DNA of 64,000 nt. It comes from CAZEHS01 sp964424355. GTDB lineage: Bacteria > Bacillota > Clostridia > Peptostreptococcales > Acidaminobacteraceae. The first letter of the stretch is position 1. Every line of letters starts with the position of its first letter. The notes under the pieces were generated by a model. That model had not been told where the DNA came from. It did no database searches and saw only the letters and a list, made by a program, of their open reading frames with translations. The stretch lies in assembly GCA_964424355.1 (NCBI GenBank), contig CAYRIO010000001.1:62001-126000 (forward strand). Reading direction: 5' to 3'. This document shows positions 59,591 to 64,000 of this stretch, piece by piece. The translations under genes and the position numbers were made by a program.

Positions 59591-60381
59591 TCAAGCTGCT
59601 GGAAGAACTGGCGCCTCAGGAATATGCCGAGAACTGGGACTCTGTCGGGCTTCAGCTGGGGAACGGGGATGCGGCCATCGATAAGATCATGGTAGCGCTG
59701 GAAGTGACAGCGGCAGTTGCGGCTGAAGCCGAGGAAAAAAGCGTGGATTTACTGGTGGTTCATCATCCACTGATTTTCAAGCCGTTGAAGACGATTACAG
59801 AACATGATCCTTTGGGGCAGATCATCCGGCGGTTGATCCGGGCGGATATTCATGTGTATGTGGCTCATACCAATCTGGATATCGCCTGGGGCGGCCTCAA
59901 CGATACGTTGGCGGACCTCCTGGACCTGGAGCAGGTAGCGCTTCTGAAAGCCACAGAGGGGCAGCTGACAGGCACCAGACCCGTAGGGATCGGGCGGGTC
60001 GGATTACTTCCGGAGCCTCTTTCCCTAAAGACACTGGCCGGAGAAATAAGAAACGCTCTGCATGGAGGGCCGATCCGCTTTGTGGGCAAGCCGGAGCAGA
60101 TGATCCGAAAGGTGGGGCTTTGCACCGGATCAGGAGCCGATCTGATCAGCGATGCCCGCCAGGCGGGATGTGACGTGCTGATCACCGGCGATGTGAAATA
60201 CCATGATGCCCGTGAGGCTGAAATTCAGGGAATCGCACTGATTGACGCCGGACACTTTGAGACGGAGAACACAACCGTGGGGATTTTGGCAGAATGGCTG
60301 AGGCAAAAGATCGATGAAAAAGGGTATGAGGTTTCCGTCATCGAATCGGAGATTCTGGAAAACCCCTTTACCTTTGTATAA
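59566..60381 (+). CDS. Nif3-like dinuclear metal-centre protein
   Basis: A 271-residue member of the Nif3/YqfO family. Metal-binding motifs are LLVVHHPLIFKPLKTI (about 62-77), VAHTNLDIAWGGLND (about 98) and the C-terminal GHFETEN (about 240). The start is ATG 59566, spaced 8 bases from GGGAGG; it overlaps trmK by 25 bases. It lacks the PII-like insert of longer YqfO proteins. It has been proposed as a GTP cyclohydrolase I type 2, but its function is not settled. Confidence 0.92.
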   Translation: MRINSRKVIKLLEELAPQEYAENWDSVGLQLGNGDAAIDKIMVALEVTAAVAAEAEEKSVDLLVVHHPLIFKPLKTITEHDPLGQIIRRLIRADIHVYVAHTNLDIAWGGLNDTLADLLDLEQVALLKATEGQLTGTRPVGIGRVGLLPEPLSLKTLAGEIRNALHGGPIRFVGKPEQMIRKVGLCTGSGADLISDARQAGCDVLITGDVKYHDAREAEIQGIALIDAGHFETENTTVGILAEWLRQKIDEKGYEVSVIESEILENPFTFV

Positions 60382-60383
60382 GT

Positions 60384-60412
60384 GATGCCCCGGGATTATC
60401 CCGGGGTATTTT
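60384..60412 (+). terminator. Terminator of trmK-Nif3
   Basis: ATGCCCCGGGA / TCCCGGGGTAT stem, 3-base loop, TTTTTC tail. Confidence 0.9.
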
Positions 60413-60431
60413 TCAATTATTTTTTCAAAAA

Positions 60432-60461
60432 TGAAACTTTTGTACCTTGCCCACGGGTCTA
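60432..60461 (+). promoter_or_regulatory. ECF-type promoter, probably autoregulated
   Basis: TGAAAC (60432-60437) with a following T run, an 18-base spacer, GGTCTA (60456-60461). It resembles the AAC/CGTCTA pattern of ECF sigma factors and sits 23 bases before the sigma gene. Confidence 0.5.
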
Positions 60462-60483
60462 GTGTGCAGAAGGAGGATATGAA

Positions 60484-60963
60484 ATGTCCAATAGAAAGGT
60501 GTTTGAAAACTACATATCGCAGAATGCTGACGGTGTTTACCGCTTCGCTTACACCTACATGCGCAGTAGGGAAGAGGCGGAGGACGTGGTCAACGACAGC
60601 GTGGTGAAGGCGCTGAAAGCAATCGGTTCCCTGCGGGATCAGGAACGTGTTGCAAACTGGTTTTTAAGGATTGTGGCAAATACAGCCCTGACAAGACTCA
60701 AGCAGAATAAGAGAGAAGTCGTGTTGGATCCGGCGCTGGTTGAAGACATACCGGCTCATGAAGATTCTATGGCGGCGCTTTCCTTTGAGCAGATGCTGGA
60801 TGTACTGGATCCTCATTCCCGGGCGGTGATCGCCCTGAGATTTTGGGAAGATCGGGCCTTGGACGAAATAGCGTCAATACTGGATGAGAACGTCAACACA
60901 GTGAAAACCCGGCTGTACAGGGCGCTGAAGGTCCTGAAGATAGAAATGGAGGGGTTGCGGTGA
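60484..60963 (+). CDS. ECF RNA polymerase sigma factor
   Basis: A 159-residue sigma factor with region 2 (VYRFAYTYMRSREEAEDVVNDSVVKALKAI, shown in part) and region 4 (LDEIASILDENVNTVKTRLYRALKVLK). It belongs to the RsiV/SigV-like ECF group judging by the partner gene. The ATG follows AGGAGG. It overlaps its anti-sigma gene by 4 bases (GTGA). The promoter upstream has an ECF-like form, implying positive feedback. Confidence 0.93.
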   Translation: MSNRKVFENYISQNADGVYRFAYTYMRSREEAEDVVNDSVVKALKAIGSLRDQERVANWFLRIVANTALTRLKQNKREVVLDPALVEDIPAHEDSMAALSFEQMLDVLDPHSRAVIALRFWEDRALDEIASILDENVNTVKTRLYRALKVLKIEMEGLR

Positions 60964-61823
60964 ACAAACTGGCGGATATGAAAAAGGAGTACGAGATGCA
61001 TCAGGCTTCCGATGAGTTGAAGGCCCGTATCGACGCAGCTCTGAAAGCAGAGCCTGAGAGACCGCACAGACGTCCACGGTGGAAGACTGTGGCGGGACTG
61101 GCGGCAAGCATGGTGATCGTCTTCACGGTTTCACTCAACCTGAGTCCGGTATTTGCCGCCACCATTGCGGATGTACCCGGCATGAACGGCATTGTGAAGG
61201 TGCTCACCTTCGGCAGGTATGTGGTGGACGAAGGCGGGTTTCAGGCGGATATCGCAACCCCCAAGATTGAAGGTCTGTTGGACGTGCAACTTCAGGATAA
61301 GCTGAACACGGCGTTCAAGGAGAATGCCAACGCAATCATCGCCGGGTTTGAGGCGGATATGAAATCCCTGAAGGAAGAGTTCCCCGGTGAAGAGGTGCAT
61401 ATGGGCGTGGATTCCGGCTATGTGGTCAGAACGGATAACGCGGATTATCTGGCCATAGACACCTATATTGTCAATGTCGTCGGCTCCTCTTCCACTGTTC
61501 ATCGGTTCTACACGGTTGATAAGCACACCAACGCCTTGGTTACGCTGCCATCCGTCTTCAAGAAGGATTCCGATTATATCGCCGTGATCAGTGCCTACCT
61601 GAAGGATGAAATGAAACGGCAGAACAAGACCGGCGAGAATCAGTACTGGATCGAAGATGAGTTCGCGGAATCCTTCGAGAAAATCAAACCGGACCAGAAT
61701 TTCTTCATCAACAATACGGGGCAGCTGGTCATATGCTTTGACAAGTATGAGGTTGGGCCGGGATCCTCAGGTTGCCCGGAATTCGTAATTCCAGAGTCTG
61801 TGATCAGTGATATTTTGAAATGA
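60960..61823 (+). CDS. RsiV-like membrane anti-sigma factor
   Basis: A 287-residue membrane protein. The cytoplasmic N-terminus (about 1-40) should bind the sigma factor; one membrane segment follows (about 45-65: VAGLAASMVIVFTVSLNLSPVF). The extracellular part ends in a DUF3298-type domain (about 165-285: DYLAIDTYIVNVVGSSS; HRFYTVDKHTNALVTLPSVF; FVIPESVISDIL). RsiV proteins bind lysozyme outside and are cleaved to release SigV. Lysozyme or wall-stress sensing is inferred. The GTG start overlaps the sigma stop. Confidence 0.9.
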   Translation: MNKLADMKKEYEMHQASDELKARIDAALKAEPERPHRRPRWKTVAGLAASMVIVFTVSLNLSPVFAATIADVPGMNGIVKVLTFGRYVVDEGGFQADIATPKIEGLLDVQLQDKLNTAFKENANAIIAGFEADMKSLKEEFPGEEVHMGVDSGYVVRTDNADYLAIDTYIVNVVGSSSTVHRFYTVDKHTNALVTLPSVFKKDSDYIAVISAYLKDEMKRQNKTGENQYWIEDEFAESFEKIKPDQNFFINNTGQLVICFDKYEVGPGSSGCPEFVIPESVISDILK

Positions 61824-61872
61824 ATCCGCCCCGTCTTTGACTTTTGATCCGGTTTCCTGTAAACTGTTCCAT

Positions 61873-62208
61873 GAGCAGATCAGGTAATCGCGTGGCTTCG
61901 GCCATGAGGAAAGTCCGAGCTCCTTAGAGCAGGGTGCTGGGTAATACCCAGTGGAGGCGACTCCAAGGAAAGTGCAACAGAAATATACCGCCACGGCTTG
62001 CCGTGGTAAGGGTGGAAAGGCGAGGTAAGAGCTCACCGGCGTACTGGCGACTGTACGGCCCTGTAAACCCCACCTGGAGCAAGACCAAGAAGGGACATGT
62101 AAGGCGGCTGCTCGTCGCTTCCCGTAGGTAGGTCGCTTGAGCCCGGCTGGCAACAACGGGCCCAGATAGATGATTACCAGATACAGAACTCGGCTTACAG
62201 ATCTGCTC
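61873..62208 (+). ncRNA. rnpB: RNase P RNA, type A-like
   Basis: The 5' end GAGCAGATC pairs with GATCTGCTC at the 3' end (P1). Conserved blocks are GAGGAAAGTCCGAGCTCC, CAACAGAAATATACCGCC, GGGTGGAAAGGCGAGGTAAG and ACAGAACTCGGCTTACAGATC. It is the catalytic RNA that trims tRNA 5' ends. A minus-strand ORF here is a shadow. Confidence 0.97.
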
Positions 62209-62227
62209 ACCCAAAAACAAATGGACT

Positions 62228-62253
62228 CAACGCTTTCGGGCGTTGGGTTTTTT
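62228..62253 (+). terminator. Terminator of RNase P RNA
   Basis: CAACGC / GCGTTG stem with a TTTCGG-type loop, then GGTTTTTTG. Confidence 0.9.
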
Positions 62254-62360
62254 GTTTGTTGTGTAGTAAAATAAGCAGGAAACAGGGTGTCGGAGGACGA
62301 ATTATTCCAAGAGCACTATTTCGCAGCATAATCATGTAAAATAACGTAGAGGCGGGTGGG

Positions 62361-62666
62361 ATGATGATCACGGTTGCGGCGGATATTCTTAAGACGATGG
62401 CATTGAACCGCTATGGCCATATTGCGGTTTACCCGGAAAAAACGGCTGGGTGCTGAGGTGTCCTCCTGGAAATCCTGGCAGGATTCAGAAGACCCGCAGC
62501 AGTGGACACGTATACGGCCTACCCCGTTGATGGTATTACGGTCTGGGTTCATCAGGATCTTGAACCGGAAAATATCGCACTGCTTGCATTAGTCCCTGCA
62601 GAGGTGGGATCAGACCTGCATGATCGGGACATCCAAGTGAAATTGATTCTGAAAAAAGAAAATTAG
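62361..62666 (+). CDS. Small selenoprotein with in-frame UGA (Cys-Sec motif)
   Basis: The frame reads 31 codons from ATG 62361, TGC, then TGA (62454-62456), then 69 further sense codons to TAG at 62664. Read as Sec, the product has 101 residues with the motif TAGCUGVLLEIL (Cys31-Sec32). The sequence on both sides looks like one domain (IAVYPEKTAGC; PVDGITVWVHQDL), resembling HesB/IscA-like folds and, from memory, small proteins catalogued as a CC/Se-motif family. A SECIS-like hairpin follows the UGA directly. selA, selB and tRNA-Sec are in the window. The diguanylate cyclase gene starts 9 bases later. Ordinary ORF calling splits or misses this gene. Confidence 0.85.
62457..62495 (+). promoter_or_regulatory. 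Bacterial SECIS-like hairpin
   Basis: Directly after the UGA: GG/CC, GTC (62460-62462)/GAC (62491-62493), CTG (62466-62468)/CAG (62486-62488), a GA bulge, then AATCCT (62471-62476)/AGGATT (62480-62485) closing a GGC loop. The loop GG begins 20 bases after the UGA, inside the spacing range known for SelB-read bacterial SECIS elements, which need a G in the apical loop. Confidence 0.75.
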
Positions 62667-62675
62667 GGGTACGAT

Positions 62676-64000
62676 ATGCTGAAGAAAGCCCATGTTTTTT
62701 TTCTGATACTGTTCCTTCTTTCAATTTCAGTAGAAGCGTTGTGCTATTTGACGGGCTTTTGGGGACATCTGAATACTCCCATGGGCCGATTTGTGGAATC
62801 GCTTTTTGTCTTGGTTCTGATCAATATGCTCATGTATCCGGTATTTATACGGATTGTCAAAGCTTTGATCCACAGATTTCAGGAAATCTGTCTGGGTTTG
62901 GATCGGATAAAAACGGGGGATTACACCCGAGATATCCAGATGACCAGTCTAGGAGGTTTGTTCCAAGCGCCGGATGAGTTGAACCACATTGCAGAGGGCA
63001 TCAACCGGATGCAACTGGATGTGGCCAAAAGAGAGCAACAGCTGCTTTTCAAGCAGGAATCCATGGAAGGGCTCCTGCAGCTTCTGACAAAGCAATCCGA
63101 TGAGATTCGGGAAAACTATGAAATCTACCGGATCATCAGTGAAGAAACCAATGACGGCATGATTACCATCGATTTCGAAAATAAGAAAGTCAGTGCGATT
63201 CAAACAAAGAAAATACTGGGGTATGAGGCTTCCGATTTTGAGGATAGCTTTGAAAATTGGATGGAGCTGGTCCATCCGGAAGAACGGGAGACCCTGAGGT
63301 TGACATTTTCAGAACATTTCAACGGGAATAGCCCCCTGGTAAATCGGGAATACCGGATGAAATCCAAGGATGGGAATTGGCACTGGTTCCTGACCCGGGG
63401 TAAAAAAATCAGAAGGGACGGCAAGGCGATTTCTCTATTTGTCGGCTCCTGCACCTATATCGAAACCTGGAAAAAGGCCCAGGAATCCATTTACCGTCTG
63501 GCGTACTACAATCAGGTCAGCAATCTGCCTAACCGGTTCGCGTTCCTTGAAGCCCTTGAGCAGCGAATCCAGGTGTTTTCAAATACCAATCGGACATTTG
63601 CCCTGGTGCTGCTCAATCTGGACCGCTTTAAGCGGGTCAATGATCTGGTGGGCCATGATTCGGGAGATAATCTGATCAGTCAGGTGGCGGATTCTCTTCG
63701 GAAAATCATCAATTCATCGGATTTCCTTGGCCACCTCAATGGGGATGAGTTCGTGATTCTGGTCGAAGTCAAGGATCAAGGGGATCTGGGAAAAAAGGTG
63801 CAGACCTTGGTGGATCTGTTCAAGTACAGCTGGAGCGTGGAGGAGCGGAGTTTTCATATTACTGCCAGTGTGGGCGTTGCCACTTTCCCCGGAGATGGCA
63901 GGGCGAAAAATGACCTTCTTAAAAAGGCTGATCTGGCTTTGGCAGTTGCCAAGGAGTCCGGAGGTAATGTCGGCCGTATCTACGAACCAAGCATGAACGT
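62676..64000 (+). CDS. Membrane PAS-GGDEF diguanylate cyclase, 3' partial
   Basis: The frame opens at ATG 62676 and has no stop before the window end (441 codons seen). Two membrane helices (about 7-27 and 42-60) precede a HAMP-like linker, a coiled coil and a PAS-3 domain (about 150-265: GYEASDFEDSFENWMELVHPEER; WHWFLTRGKKI). GGDEF follows from about 275 (NLPNRFAFLEALE; NLDRFKRVNDLVGHDSGD) with signature NGDEF, close to active GGDEF, and SVGVA. An EAL domain may follow outside the window. It is 9 bases after the selenoprotein gene and probably co-transcribed, so the two may share a redox or signalling task. Confidence 0.9.
   Translation, partial: MLKKAHVFFLILFLLSISVEALCYLTGFWGHLNTPMGRFVESLFVLVLINMLMYPVFIRIVKALIHRFQEICLGLDRIKTGDYTRDIQMTSLGGLFQAPDELNHIAEGINRMQLDVAKREQQLLFKQESMEGLLQLLTKQSDEIRENYEIYRIISEETNDGMITIDFENKKVSAIQTKKILGYEASDFEDSFENWMELVHPEERETLRLTFSEHFNGNSPLVNREYRMKSKDGNWHWFLTRGKKIRRDGKAISLFVGSCTYIETWKKAQESIYRLAYYNQVSNLPNRFAFLEALEQRIQVFSNTNRTFALVLLNLDRFKRVNDLVGHDSGDNLISQVADSLRKIINSSDFLGHLNGDEFVILVEVKDQGDLGKKVQTLVDLFKYSWSVEERSFHITASVGVATFPGDGRAKNDLLKKADLALAVAKESGGNVGRIYEPSMN

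Noticed and set aside
61767..62210. Minus-strand open frames over the RNase P RNA
   Set aside because: The sequence is the conserved RNase P RNA. Such antisense frames are a common false call.
62454..62456. In-frame TGA read as a pseudogene or sequencing error
   Set aside because: The frame is otherwise intact, the TGA follows a Cys, the hairpin position fits SelB decoding, and selA, selB and tRNA-Sec are present. Error remains possible but is less likely.
62316..62552. Minus-strand frame over the selenoprotein gene
   Set aside because: The plus strand has a ribosome site, a coherent protein on both sides of the UGA and a SECIS-like hairpin. The minus frame has neither.
1..64000. CRISPR array, prophage, transposase or integrase genes
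   Set aside because: No regularly spaced repeats and no recognisable transposase, integrase or phage structural genes were seen. The only mobile-element-like item is the palindrome at 38736-38858.

Overview
The window looks like chromosomal DNA of an anaerobic, moderately GC-rich member of the Clostridia (Firmicutes). The basis is gene content: selenocysteine machinery, [FeFe]-hydrogenase and its HydG maturase, a T-box before serA, a membrane pyrophosphatase, pyruvate phosphate dikinase (PPDK) with its regulator, the dnaG-rpoD-trmK-Nif3 order, and a WalRK-like two-component system. The species cannot be named from sequence alone.

Layout. 1-3108: selA (5' cut by the window edge) and selB. 3155-14288: a WalR-like response regulator, then a three-gene cassette (diiron metallo-beta-lactamase/GGDEF/REC fusion, HEAT-repeat processive glycosyltransferase, membrane-anchored glycosidase-like protein), then the WalK-like kinase and a GerMN protein. 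14568-17086: a c-di-AMP (ydaO) riboswitch before a secreted protein, and an amino acid permease. 17291-24350: [FeFe]-hydrogenase-like protein, tRNA-Sec with its own promoter, a Cache-PAS-GGDEF protein, a YkgJ-type cysteine-cluster protein, hydG and a TM1266-type regulator behind an attenuator-like leader. 24448-29536: exonuclease, PlsC, T-box/serA, DMT transporter and Crp/Fnr regulator. 29692-33597: TVP38-like membrane proteins, a double-rhodanese lipoprotein and a CCG Fe-S protein. 33788-38635: secreted and lipoprotein genes plus a MarR/GNAT/ArsP-like permease/ferredoxin group. 38736-41008: a palindromic repeat, then amtB-PII behind a leader in which a 12-bp helix would mask the Shine-Dalgarno sequence. 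41085-47680: heterodimeric ABC exporter, PlsY, CNNM/CorC protein and MBL hydrolase. 48024-54349: hppA, then ccpN-like regulator, PPDK regulator and ppdK. 54543-61823: dgt, dnaG, rpoD, trmK, Nif3-like, ECF sigma/anti-sigma. 61873-64000: RNase P RNA, a hidden selenoprotein gene with an in-frame UGA, and a diguanylate cyclase cut by the window end.

How it fits together. selA, selB and tRNA-Sec supply the apparatus needed to read the in-frame UGA at 62454, which is followed at once by a bacterial-SECIS-like hairpin. This 101-residue Cys-Sec protein would be missed by ordinary ORF calling. The other leading candidate is the 4067-11804 cassette, which joins a probable oxygen-sensing diiron domain to degenerate c-di-GMP and receiver domains and to polysaccharide synthesis, inserted between the two halves of a cell-wall two-component system. 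Two leader RNAs, before amtB and before the hydrogenase-maturation genes, carry the architecture of regulatory RNAs that I cannot assign to a known class.
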